DNA of 16,329 nucleotides, taken from positions 1 through 16,329 of the forward strand of contig JBHEOL010000122.1 of NCBI GenBank assembly GCA_046261635.1. Direction: 5' to 3'. Below are positions 1-7,051 of this stretch, in pieces (within the stretch, counting starts at the first letter, position 1; each line of letters opens with the position of its first letter). Both the position numbers and the translations under genes were made by a program. Source of the stretch: JBHEPS01 sp046261635. Its GTDB lineage: Bacteria > Acidobacteriota > Thermoanaerobaculia > Gp7-AA8. The notes beneath the pieces are model-generated. The model was not told the origin of the DNA, did no database searches, and saw only the letters and a list, made by a program, of their open reading frames with translations.

Positions 1-62
1 GGATGTAAAAGGGCGCGTCTCAGTTCCTCGCGACTGAGTCGCCGGGAAGAGGGTCCTGCCAC

Positions 63-68
63 TAGAAT
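63..68 (+). promoter_or_regulatory. Candidate -10 box for a leaderless xdhC transcript
   Basis: The hexamer TAGAAT matches TATAAT at five of six positions and ends six bases before the xdhC ATG. With normal -10 geometry the first transcribed base would be the A of that ATG. The TAG is also an in-frame stop, so xdhC cannot begin further upstream. No Shine-Dalgarno sequence lies at normal spacing; the nearest purine run (46-54) is about 20 bases away. No -35 box is evident 17 bases upstream. Bases 1-62 hold no recognisable gene; they may contain the 3' end of an upstream gene that cannot be read here. Confidence 0.4.
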
Positions 69-74
69 GAGCGA

Positions 75-1136
75 ATGCACGAGCTGACGGAGATCCTCCA
101 GGCCGCCGCCGCGTCTCCGCAGCCGTCAGCGCTCGCGACGATCCTCCATGTACGCGGCTCCTCGTTCCGGCGGGCAGGAGCGCGACTCTGGCTCGGAGTG
201 GCAAGCCGTGTCGGCTCGGTCAGCGCCGGTTGCCTCGAGCACGACCTGGCCGAGCGTTCACGGGCCGTCATCGAGAGCGGGGAGCCGGCACTCGTTTCGT
301 ACGACACCTCCTCGGAGGACGACATTCTCTGGGGTACCTCCTCCGGATGCGGAGGCCGGCTCGAGATTCTGCTCGAGCCCTGGACGACGGAGCTGGAATC
401 CACCCTTTCACTCGCCGAGAAATCGCTCTCCGCCAGGGAGAGCTGCGTCATCGTTCACGAGTGGGAGGATGGCCAGATCCGGCGTGCTTTCTTCCCCCGG
501 GAAGAGAAAATGGCTTGCGCCTCCGAGCTCCGCTCGGTCGCGCTGGAAGCGATCGAGGCGGGTCGGAGCGCCATGGCCGTGACCGACGCGGGGGGAGTCC
601 GCCTCCTCGAAGTCCTCGCTCCGCCCATTGCCCTCACGCTCTTCGGTGGCGGTGAAGATGCGCGGCGCGTCGCCGCCCTAGGCGCTTTCCTCGGGTGGAG
701 CGTCGCCATGGTGCATCGCAGCTTTGCGGAGCGACCACCCTCGATCGAGGGCGTGCGTTCGTTTCCCGCGCTCGCCGGCGATCACCCGGCCGATCCGCGG
801 TCGGCCGTCGTGATCATGAGTCACGATTACTACCACGACGCCGAGATTCTCAAGGCGGCCGTCGCCTGGCCGGCCGGCTATCTCGGAATCGTCGGTCCAG
901 CCCGGCGTACGGCCGATCTCCTGAAGACCGCGGGACTTTCTGGCTCAGAGCTCGGGCGGCTTCATTCCCCGGCAGGACTCGATCTTGGAGGAGAAACTCC
1001 GGCCGAGATCGCGCTCTCGATCGTCTCCGAGATTCAGGCCCTCCTGAACGGCCATCGGGGAGGGCCGCTGAAAGAGAGCTCGGGCCCGATCCATCGTCCC
1101 GCGATCAGCCGGGAGCCGGCGACGACTGGAAAATGA
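75..1136 (+). CDS. xdhC: XdhC/CoxI family molybdenum hydroxylase maturation factor
   Basis: This is an XdhC/CoxI family protein of 353 residues. Relatives bind molybdenum cofactor, help its sulfuration and insert it into xanthine dehydrogenase or CO dehydrogenase type enzymes in the cytoplasm. The N-terminal XdhC domain shows RGSSFRRAGA (residues 27-36), SVSAGCLEHD (48-57, Cys53) and SSGCGG (89-94, Cys92). The C-terminal Rossmann-type domain begins at LTLFGGGEDA (187-196) and continues with MSHDYYHD (248-255), GYLGIVGPARR (268-278) and LDLGGETPAEIA (302-313). All are close to family consensus. The ATG at 75 is the first start after an in-frame stop at 63. The stop overlaps the next gene by four bases, so the two are probably cotranscribed. 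The hydroxylase subunits are not in view and may lie upstream. Confidence 0.9.
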   Translation: MHELTEILQAAAASPQPSALATILHVRGSSFRRAGARLWLGVASRVGSVSAGCLEHDLAERSRAVIESGEPALVSYDTSSEDDILWGTSSGCGGRLEILLEPWTTELESTLSLAEKSLSARESCVIVHEWEDGQIRRAFFPREEKMACASELRSVALEAIEAGRSAMAVTDAGGVRLLEVLAPPIALTLFGGGEDARRVAALGAFLGWSVAMVHRSFAERPPSIEGVRSFPALAGDHPADPRSAVVIMSHDYYHDAEILKAAVAWPAGYLGIVGPARRTADLLKTAGLSGSELGRLHSPAGLDLGGETPAEIALSIVSEIQALLNGHRGGPLKESSGPIHRPAISREPATTGK

Positions 1137-1711
1137 GAAGCGCGGCCCTGATTCCGGCCGCCGGCGCTTCAGTGCGGATGGGAAGGCCGAAGCTTCTTCT
1201 CGAGCTCGGTGGGCGGACGCTGATCGAGAACGCCATCCGAACAGCGGTTCTCGCGGGATGCTCTCCCGTCGTGGTCGTCGTCGGCGGGGGGCCGCCGGCG
1301 ATCGCCCGGATCGCCGAACAGTCAGGAGCCGAGGTCGTCGTCAACGGCGACTGGGCGAATGGGCTCGGGTCTTCCATCTCGCGGGGGATGGCCGCGCTTT
1401 CCCCGGCCGTCGACGTCGTCGTCATTCTTCCGGCCGACCAGATCGACGTGGAGCCGGAGCACCTTCGACGCCTGATCGCATCCGTTCGCGAGGAGGGTGG
1501 TGTCGCAGCGACCGACTTCGGCGGAAGCCTCGGCGCGCCTGCGGCATTCGCCGCGGGAGCGTTCGGACTTCTCCGTGAGCTCGATGGCGATCGCGGAGCA
1601 CGGGACTCGATACAGAACGCCAGATCTCTCGCGCCGCCGAGACCGATCCGCGACCTGGATACGCTACGGGATTTCTCGGAAGCGGGAGGGAAGCTCGAAG
1701 GGCCAGAGTGA
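1133..1711 (+). CDS. mocA: MocA-like molybdenum cofactor nucleotidyltransferase
   Basis: This 192-residue protein of the MobA/MocA (NTP_transf_3) family probably transfers CMP to molybdopterin for molybdenum hydroxylases. The nucleotide-binding signature PAAGASVRMGRPK is at residues 8-20, with Lys20 as the phosphate-contacting lysine. The metal-site segment is ILPADQ (98-103). GAPAAF (134-139) and DGDRGARD (151-158) match MocA-type proteins, and RDLDTLRDF (173-181) is the usual closing segment. It starts at an ATG that overlaps the xdhC stop by four bases, and the xdhC-mocA pairing supports the cytidylyltransferase reading over a guanylyltransferase. The separate mobA at 9053 also argues for a non-MobA role. 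The last 48 bases overlap the 3' end of a minus-strand gene. CMP rather than GMP specificity is inferred from context. Confidence 0.82.
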   Translation: MRSAALIPAAGASVRMGRPKLLLELGGRTLIENAIRTAVLAGCSPVVVVVGGGPPAIARIAEQSGAEVVVNGDWANGLGSSISRGMAALSPAVDVVVILPADQIDVEPEHLRRLIASVREEGGVAATDFGGSLGAPAAFAAGAFGLLRELDGDRGARDSIQNARSLAPPRPIRDLDTLRDFSEAGGKLEGPE

Positions 1712-2389
1712 AATCTCCCCTCGTTCGTAGTCGATCGAAACGAAGAATCGCGCGAGAAGCCGATTCCCGATTCGGATGTCGCTCACAGGGGCGATCCGTG
1801 CGTCGATTGTTCCGAGATCGAGATCCCCGATCCGCAGCGAGATCGGCCGGCGGCCTGGAGAGCCGAACACCGATTCCGGAAGAAGAATCGTATCGGGATT
1901 CGTCGTATCGATGATTCCGCGGAAGGGAGTGCCCTCGATGGAGATCGGGAACGTCGGGATCCCTTCGAATCGCGCCATCTCAGTGTCTTCGGATGGAACC
2001 CGCTCCCTCGACAGCGTGATCAGCCCGCGACGGAAATCGATTCCGAGCGTTCGATTGGCGAAGACGCTCCCACCGAGGATCCCGTCGGCGAGCGAAGACA
2101 TCTCTGCCCGCTCGACGGACGTTTCCCGGCGCAGACGGGAGCCGAGGACGACTGCCACGCGACTCGTGTCGCGGGAAGCGGCGGGGAACCGGGAGTCGAG
2201 AGTGGTGTGGCTCTGCGCCGTGCCGAGGATGAAATCACCCTGTTCCCCACCGACGGTGGCCGGAACGACGAGCAGGTTGTCGCGGATCTCGAAGGCGACA
2301 TGATCCGTTGAGGGCTGACTTCGGAACATGCTGCATCCGCCGGTCAGGAGGGCGGCGGCGATCGCGGTCGTCATCAGAGCTCGGGACAT
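1664..2389 (-). CDS. Lipoprotein with two retropepsin-like lobes
   Basis: This 241-residue protein has a lipoprotein signal peptide: a hydrophobic stretch at about residues 8-16, then LLTGGC with Cys19 as the probable lipidation site. The mature part resembles two tandem retropepsin-like (Asp_protease_2-type) lobes. Lobe 1 has GDFILGTAQSHTTLD (51-65) and ADGILGGSVF (101-110), followed by LGIDFRRGLITL. Lobe 2 has FRGIIDTTNPDTILLP (156-171) and a matching VSIDYERGEISLW (217-229). In lobe 1 the catalytic-loop Asp expected before TG is Gly56; lobe 2 keeps Asp161 in a DTT variant. It may therefore be a weakened or non-catalytic protease. The start at 2389 is chosen because it places the signal peptide at the N-terminus; the longer in-frame extension to 2632 would run through the promoter and into the opposite gene. 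It probably sits in the cell envelope. Substrate unknown. Confidence 0.75.
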   Translation of the reverse strand: MSRALMTTAIAAALLTGGCSMFRSQPSTDHVAFEIRDNLLVVPATVGGEQGDFILGTAQSHTTLDSRFPAASRDTSRVAVVLGSRLRRETSVERAEMSSLADGILGGSVFANRTLGIDFRRGLITLSRERVPSEDTEMARFEGIPTFPISIEGTPFRGIIDTTNPDTILLPESVFGSPGRRPISLRIGDLDLGTIDARIAPVSDIRIGNRLLARFFVSIDYERGEISLWPFELPSRFREIP

Positions 2390-2407
2390 GGTGGGGAATG
2401 ATCTCGC

Positions 2408-2443
2408 GATTGCACGGGCGGAGTCGAATCGCCCGATGCAATC
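2408..2443. promoter_or_regulatory. Large imperfect inverted repeat between divergent genes
   Basis: The left arm GATTGCACGGGCG (2408-2420) and right arm CGCCCGATGCAATC (2430-2443) are reverse complements except for one bulged base, around a 9-base centre. The element lies in the 93-base gap between two divergently transcribed lipoprotein genes (starts 2389 and 2483). That position suits an operator for a dimeric regulator controlling both genes. A transcribed hairpin is the alternative. There is no T-run, so it does not look like an intrinsic terminator. A smaller CCACC/GGTGG repeat follows at 2450-2464. Confidence 0.6.
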
Positions 2444-2469
2444 CCGCGGCCACCGGGGGGGTGGGATGT

Positions 2470-2475
2470 TAAGAT
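2470..2475 (+). promoter_or_regulatory. Candidate -10 box for a leaderless lipoprotein transcript
   Basis: TAAGAT fits the TANNNT pattern and ends seven bases before the ATG at 2483. Transcription would therefore start one base before, or at, the start codon. No Shine-Dalgarno sequence precedes the ATG and no convincing -35 box is seen. The arrangement repeats that upstream of xdhC. Confidence 0.4.
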
Positions 2476-2482
2476 TCGCGCG

Positions 2483-3871
2483 ATGCCCGCCTGGCGGCTC
2501 TACCCCCTCATCGCTCTCTTCCTGACCGGCTGTGCGAGCGCCCCTGTCCCGGATCCTCCGGACGCGGCCGCAGCCCCCCATCTCCTTCTGGCCGGGTGGT
2601 CCGGCGACGGGAACCGCATCCTTGGAGTGCAACGGACTCGGTCAGAATGCCGCCTCGTGGTGCGGGACCTGGTCGGCGCCGGAGAATCGGTTCACGATCT
2701 CGGCTTCTGCCCTTCGTCCATGAGAGTCGTTCGCGACGGCTCGCTGCTGCTGAAAGCCGGCGGGGAATCGACCCTTCTCACTCCCGATGGGGAGAGGATC
2801 CGTGGCGTCGTAGATGCGCTCGATTCCGAGCGGCTGCTCCGGCGCGACACAACCGGGCTGATCTGGCCGGACGGGACTCGATCCGAAGGGGCTCTCGGAG
2901 CACGCGACTTTCGCCTTCTTCCCGACGCAGCGAGCGCCGTGGCGATCACCCGCGAGATCGACGGGGAACGGCTGGTGCGGCTCGATGCCGGGGGCGAAGT
3001 CGCAGTCCTTGCCGGGCCGTTTGCTGCCATCGACTCCTTCGATCTCTCGCCTGACGGAGTCGAGGCTGTCCTTTCAGCGCGGCGGGACGACAACTTCGAT
3101 GTCGCGCTCGCCTCGACAGCGGGTGGCGAGGTGAACTGGATCGGACCCGACCCGCTCGATGAGACGATGGTGAGCTGGGCGCCCCGGGGGAGCAAGGTCA
3201 CCTACAAAATCGAAGCGCCCATGGGAAGCGTTCTGCGGAGCGTGCACGTCCCCACGGGATTCCAGCGGTCATTCTCCTGGCCCGGCACGCTCGTGCGCGG
3301 ACTTTCCTGGCAGCCTCTCGCGGAGAAGTTCGTCGTGCTGGCGGAATCGCCCGCGTGGCCGCCACACGCGAGAATTGCCGACTACGCCGGGGATGCCTGG
3401 AACCCGCTGTTTGGCGACGCCGTCCCGGTCGCTGGCGATCCGGAACCCGCGGCGGCGCTGAGAAACACGTGGGTGTGGGCTCCGCGCGACCTGCGCTACG
3501 GCGAGTCGGTGCCATTGATCGTGTGGCTGGAGGGGGGAGAGCTCTGGGAATGGAATGGGGTCCGGGCCGATCTTCAGCAGAATCTTCGAATCGGGACGGC
3601 TGTTCTCGGGCGGGGGACGGAACAGCCGGGATGGCTGAAAGCGCTCCTGAGCGAGCTTCGATGGGCCGATCCTGGCCAGGTTTTCGTGGTCACCGCGGGG
3701 AGCTCGAGGGTAGCGCCCGGTGGGACGGATCGCGCGGTGATCCTGGCGCCCCCGGGGGATGAGCGATTTGAGTGGGCGGCCGAGCTCGTCGAGCTGAGCA
3801 GCGGGGAACCGGAGCTGGAAGCGGCGCAATGGCTCGTCCGGCGACTGCAGGAAGCGAAAAGAGAAGAATGA
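2483..3871 (+). CDS. Beta-propeller-like lipoprotein with degenerate hydrolase-like C-terminus
   Basis: I do not recognise a named family for this 462-residue protein. It begins with a lipoprotein signal peptide ending LFLTGC, Cys17 being the probable lipidation site. Residues about 34-310 look like TolB/WD40-type propeller repeats: short beta-rich units with FDLSPDG (186-192) and SWAPRGSKVTY (231-241). Residues about 330-460 begin with VPLIVWLEGG (343-352) and LRIGTAVLGRG (368-378). These resemble the start of the alpha/beta-hydrolase domain of S9 peptidases, where a propeller precedes the hydrolase. No GxSxGG nucleophile motif is present and the domain is short, so peptidase activity is unlikely. 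It is the first gene of a tightly packed run and overlaps lepB by four bases. The S9 relationship is my inference; a plain propeller lipoprotein is the safer call. Confidence 0.7.
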   Translation: MPAWRLYPLIALFLTGCASAPVPDPPDAAAAPHLLLAGWSGDGNRILGVQRTRSECRLVVRDLVGAGESVHDLGFCPSSMRVVRDGSLLLKAGGESTLLTPDGERIRGVVDALDSERLLRRDTTGLIWPDGTRSEGALGARDFRLLPDAASAVAITREIDGERLVRLDAGGEVAVLAGPFAAIDSFDLSPDGVEAVLSARRDDNFDVALASTAGGEVNWIGPDPLDETMVSWAPRGSKVTYKIEAPMGSVLRSVHVPTGFQRSFSWPGTLVRGLSWQPLAEKFVVLAESPAWPPHARIADYAGDAWNPLFGDAVPVAGDPEPAAALRNTWVWAPRDLRYGESVPLIVWLEGGELWEWNGVRADLQQNLRIGTAVLGRGTEQPGWLKALLSELRWADPGQVFVVTAGSSRVAPGGTDRAVILAPPGDERFEWAAELVELSSGEPELEAAQWLVRRLQEAKREE

Positions 3872-4614
3872 GTGGAGACGAGGAGCCGAAAAGGTCGACG
3901 CTCCGAGAGTATTTCGAGGCGCTGGTGATCGCGATGATCTTCGTGAATTTCGCGAGGATCTTCATGTTCCAGGCCTTCAAGATTCCAACGGGATCGATGA
4001 TCGACAATCTTCTGATCGGCGATCACATCGTGGTGAACAAGTTCATCTACGGTGCCCCGAGCCTGTTCGACGCGGTGGTTCCGATCCGGGAGATCCGGCG
4101 CGGTGACATCGTGGTATTCCGTTTTCCGGAGCAGCCTGATACCGACTTCGTCAAACGGGTCGTCGCACTTCCGGACGAGGCGGTCTACATCGAGGACAAG
4201 CAGGTCTTCATCGACGGGCGTCCTCTGGATGAGCCGTACGCGCTTCACCAGGATGGAGAGATCTTCCCGAAAGGCGCCGGTCTGCCGGAGCCGTATCGGT
4301 CGCGGGATCAGTTCGGGCCGTTCGTGGTGCCGCGTGGTGAATATTTCGTGATGGGTGACAACCGGGACCGCTCGAACGACTCCCGCTATTGGGGCACTGT
4401 GCCGCGGGAGCTGGTCAAGGGGCGGGCATTTCTCATCTACTGGTCCTACCGTGGCGCTCCCGTATCCCCCGGCGGGAGTCCGGCACGGCGTCTTCGCGAG
4501 CTGGCGGAGGTCGCGACCGGGTTCATCTCGAACACCCGGTGGGAGCGCACGTTCCAGATCGTTGGCAGCAACGAAAATGCCGTGGTACGCCGCGGAGAAG
4601 CGTTGAACGAATGA
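3868..4614 (+). CDS. lepB: Signal peptidase I
   Basis: Signal peptidase I removes N-terminal signal peptides from exported proteins at the outer face of the cytoplasmic membrane. The 248-residue protein has one N-terminal membrane segment (about residues 17-36) followed by the catalytic box IPTGSM with nucleophile Ser43. The general-base lysine is Lys96 in DFVKRVVALPDE (93-104). The conserved MGDNRDRSNDSRYWG box follows at about 158-172, and FLIYWSY comes after it. A single transmembrane segment and this length are normal for non-enterobacterial enzymes. The ATG at 3868 overlaps the previous stop by four bases and the gene itself overlaps pcnB by four bases, so translation is probably coupled. 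A longer in-frame extension from 3772 would sit inside the preceding gene and is rejected. Confidence 0.95.
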   Translation: MSGDEEPKRSTLREYFEALVIAMIFVNFARIFMFQAFKIPTGSMIDNLLIGDHIVVNKFIYGAPSLFDAVVPIREIRRGDIVVFRFPEQPDTDFVKRVVALPDEAVYIEDKQVFIDGRPLDEPYALHQDGEIFPKGAGLPEPYRSRDQFGPFVVPRGEYFVMGDNRDRSNDSRYWGTVPRELVKGRAFLIYWSYRGAPVSPGGSPARRLRELAEVATGFISNTRWERTFQIVGSNENAVVRRGEALNE

Positions 4615-5903
4615 GCTCCGAAACGGAAGTATCCACAGCTGGCGAGCGGGAGGAGCAGAAGACCGAGCCCGAGCACAAGGTCGTCGATCGCGCCGATCAC
4701 TCGATCTCCCGTAAATCGATCCCGGAAAACGTGCTGAAGGTTCTTTATCGCCTTCATCGAAGCGGATATCGGGCATACCTCTGCGGTGGGAGCGTTCGCG
4801 ATCTTCTGATGGACCGAGTCCCCAAGGACTTCGACATCGTCACGGACGCGCATCCTGGCGATGTCCGCAGGCTTTTTCGCAACAGCCGGATCATCGGGCG
4901 TCGCTTCCGTCTCGTCCATGTGATCTTTCAGGACGGGGTGGTGGAAGTGGCGACGTTCCGGCGGGAGCCGGAGAAGACCGAGGGGGACGCTCTCCTGGTC
5001 ACCGACGACAACGTGTTCGGCAGCCCGGTCGAGGACGCGCGCCGGCGCGATTTCACGATCAACGGGCTGTTCTACAGCATCGCCGACTTCACGGTGATCG
5101 ACTACGTCGGTGGATTGAGAGATCTCGAGGATCGGCTGATCCGGGTGATCGGAAATCCGGACGTGCGGTTTCAGGAGGATCCGGTGAGGATGCTCCGGGC
5201 CGTCGAGTTTGCGGCGCGTCTCGATTTCGAGATTGAGGCCGCGACTTACGACGCGATCATCGAGCACAGAAACGAGATCCTGAAGGCGTCGCCCCCTCGG
5301 GTCTCCGAAGAGATCCTGGAGCTGCTCAGGCGGGGATGGTCGTCGAGCGCGGTCGAGCTGCTGGCGGAGACGCGCCTTCTCGAGCCGCTGCTCCCGGAGC
5401 TCCAGCACAGACTCGACCGCGAGGGCATCGATTTCTTCTGGACGATGCTCCAGGTTCTGGATCGCACCGTCGGCAGCGGGAGGCGCATTTCGGATGCGGT
5501 CCTGTTCTCGGTGCTGGTGCTTCCCCACGTGATCGAGGAGATCGAGCGCGAGTCCGCCCTTCGTGAAGGGAAGCTCCGCGTCGGCGACATGCTCCTCCAC
5601 ATCCGCGAGCTGATCCAGCCGATCGTCGATCGGTTCGCCTTCTCGGCCGGGATGCGGCACCAGACCGAACAGGCACTCGAGACGCTCTGGCGTCTGCTGG
5701 AGCCACCGAGCGACAAGCGAAGCATGTGGCGGTTCGTTTTCCGCGAGCACTTCAGCGATGGCCTCGCGCTGCTCGAGCTCTATGCGCGATCCTCCAATCG
5801 GTACCTCGCCGTCTGTCAGCAGTGGCAGAGCTTCGCCCAGAAGGTGCGGCGGTCGGAGGAGGTCGAGCGGCCGCAGCCGCGGAAGAGGCGCAGGAGGAGG
5901 TAG
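4611..5903 (+). CDS. pcnB: Poly(A) polymerase I (PcnB type nucleotidyltransferase)
   Basis: This 430-residue class II nucleotidyltransferase probably adds 3' poly(A) tails to RNA and so promotes decay. The head contains HSISRKSIPENVLKVLYRL (30-48), then the nucleotidyltransferase signature CGGSVRDLLM (58-67) and the metal-binding Asp73/Asp75 in KDFDIVTDA. IIGRRFRLVHV (94-104), RRRDFTING (144-152) and EDPVRMLRAVEFAARL (189-204) follow. The HxISRxxI opening and GRRFRL segment are typical of PcnB rather than of CCA-adding enzymes, which share the fold. The C-terminus is very basic (RKRRRRR), as in other PcnB proteins, and its purine-rich codons also supply the ribosome site of the next gene. No separate CCA enzyme is in view, so some tRNA-repair activity cannot be excluded. 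Confidence 0.88.
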   Translation: MSSETEVSTAGEREEQKTEPEHKVVDRADHSISRKSIPENVLKVLYRLHRSGYRAYLCGGSVRDLLMDRVPKDFDIVTDAHPGDVRRLFRNSRIIGRRFRLVHVIFQDGVVEVATFRREPEKTEGDALLVTDDNVFGSPVEDARRRDFTINGLFYSIADFTVIDYVGGLRDLEDRLIRVIGNPDVRFQEDPVRMLRAVEFAARLDFEIEAATYDAIIEHRNEILKASPPRVSEEILELLRRGWSSSAVELLAETRLLEPLLPELQHRLDREGIDFFWTMLQVLDRTVGSGRRISDAVLFSVLVLPHVIEEIERESALREGKLRVGDMLLHIRELIQPIVDRFAFSAGMRHQTEQALETLWRLLEPPSDKRSMWRFVFREHFSDGLALLELYARSSNRYLAVCQQWQSFAQKVRRSEEVERPQPRKRRRRR

Positions 5904-5908
5904 GCCCG

Positions 5909-7051
5909 ATGGAGGACCGCCCGATCTACCTCGACCATCACTCCACCACACCGTGCGATTCAAGGGTCCTGGAACGGATGCTTCCGTTCTTCGGCGACAT
6001 ATTCGGCAATCCCGCCTCCATCACCCATCAGCACGGCCGACGTGCCGCCACGGCCCTCGAAGAGGCTCGCGCTTCGGTCGCTGATTTTTTTCGCGTCCGG
6101 CCGGGTGAAGTGTTCTTCACCTCCGGAGCCACCGAGTCCAACAACACCGCGATCCGCGGACTCGTCCGAGCGGGCTCGCACGCGATCACTTCAGCGATCG
6201 AGCATCCATCCGTGCTTGCCCCCCTCAGGGCTCTCGAGAAAGAGGGAGTGGAACTGACCGTAATTCCAGTCGACGGGGAGGGGTTCGTCGATCCTGAAGC
6301 CATTCGGGATGCGATCCTTCCCCATACGGCGATGGTCTCGATCATGGCGGCGAATGGAGAGATCGGGACCATCGAGCCCCTCGCTCAGATTGCCCGGGTC
6401 TGCCACGAGCGCTCGGTCCCATTCCACTCGGATGCGACGCAGGCCATCGGGAAAATTCCGTTCGAGATGTCCGCGATCGAGTGCGACCTGTTGTCGATTT
6501 CGGCCCATAAGATCTACGGCCCGAAGGGGGTTGGCGCCCTCGTGATCAGGAAGGGGTCGAGGCCGGTTCCGCTCCTGATTGGCGGGGGGCAGGAGAAGGG
6601 GCTCCGCTCGGGAACGGTCAATGTGGCGGGCGCCGTCGGCCTTGCGGCGGCGCTGGAGCTCCGTAGAGAGGAGATGGGGGAGGAGGCGGCGCGGCTGACC
6701 GGGGCCCGGAACCGCTTGTGGGACCGGCTCCTCGCCGAAATCCCCGGCGCTTCCGTCAATGGCCCCCGGGAGTTAAGATTACCGGGCAACCTGAACATCA
6801 GCTTCCCCGGAGTCGATGCGGAAGCCGTGTTGTTCGCGCTGCGACGGTTTTCCCTCTCATCGGGGTCGGCTTGCAGTTCGGGCGAGCGTGAGCCATCCTC
6901 GGTGTTGCGGGCGATCGGTCTCGACGAGGCGAGCGCGCTCGGCTCGATCCGGATCGGCATGGGGAAGTCGAGTTCCGCGGAAGAGCTGGATCTGCTGGTG
7001 TCGGATCTCAAAGCGGCGCTCGATCGGATTCGGGAGATATCGCCTCGGTGA
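5909..7051 (+). CDS. iscS: Cysteine desulfurase, IscS/NifS class
   Basis: This PLP-dependent enzyme converts cysteine to alanine and passes the sulfur as persulfide to Fe-S cluster assembly, tRNA thiolation or molybdenum cofactor sulfuration. The 380-residue sequence begins YLDHHSTTP (7-15). It has GATESNN (73-79), the PLP-stacking His99 in AIEHP, Asp175 in HSDATQ and the PLP lysine Lys201 in SAHKIYGPKG. The catalytic Cys322 lies in SSGSACSSGEREPS, a long loop of the IscS/NifS group rather than the SufS group. The ATG lies five bases after the pcnB stop, behind a GGAGG repeat at 5893-5900. No iscU, iscR or iscA is adjacent, so its partner is unknown. It could equally serve tRNA sulfur modification or XdhC-assisted cofactor sulfuration. 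The symbol is given by class. Confidence 0.88.
   Translation: MEDRPIYLDHHSTTPCDSRVLERMLPFFGDIFGNPASITHQHGRRAATALEEARASVADFFRVRPGEVFFTSGATESNNTAIRGLVRAGSHAITSAIEHPSVLAPLRALEKEGVELTVIPVDGEGFVDPEAIRDAILPHTAMVSIMAANGEIGTIEPLAQIARVCHERSVPFHSDATQAIGKIPFEMSAIECDLLSISAHKIYGPKGVGALVIRKGSRPVPLLIGGGQEKGLRSGTVNVAGAVGLAAALELRREEMGEEAARLTGARNRLWDRLLAEIPGASVNGPRELRLPGNLNISFPGVDAEAVLFALRRFSLSSGSACSSGEREPSSVLRAIGLDEASALGSIRIGMGKSSSAEELDLLVSDLKAALDRIREISPR

Noticed and set aside
2390..2632. Longer N-terminus for the retropepsin-like lipoprotein
   Set aside because: It would bury the signal peptide 80 residues inside the protein and run through the palindrome and the start of the divergent gene.
3574..4776. 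Minus-strand reading frame of about 400 codons opposite lepB
   Set aside because: It spans three plus-strand genes with solid motifs and shows no protein family features.
4446..5963. Minus-strand reading frame of about 505 codons opposite pcnB
   Set aside because: PcnB motifs are strong on the plus strand. The antisense product has no recognisable motif or ribosome site.
6774..6784. TTAAGATTA, resembling the -10 box at 2470
   Set aside because: It lies well inside the desulfurase gene with no gene start downstream at suitable distance, so it is probably coincidental codon sequence.
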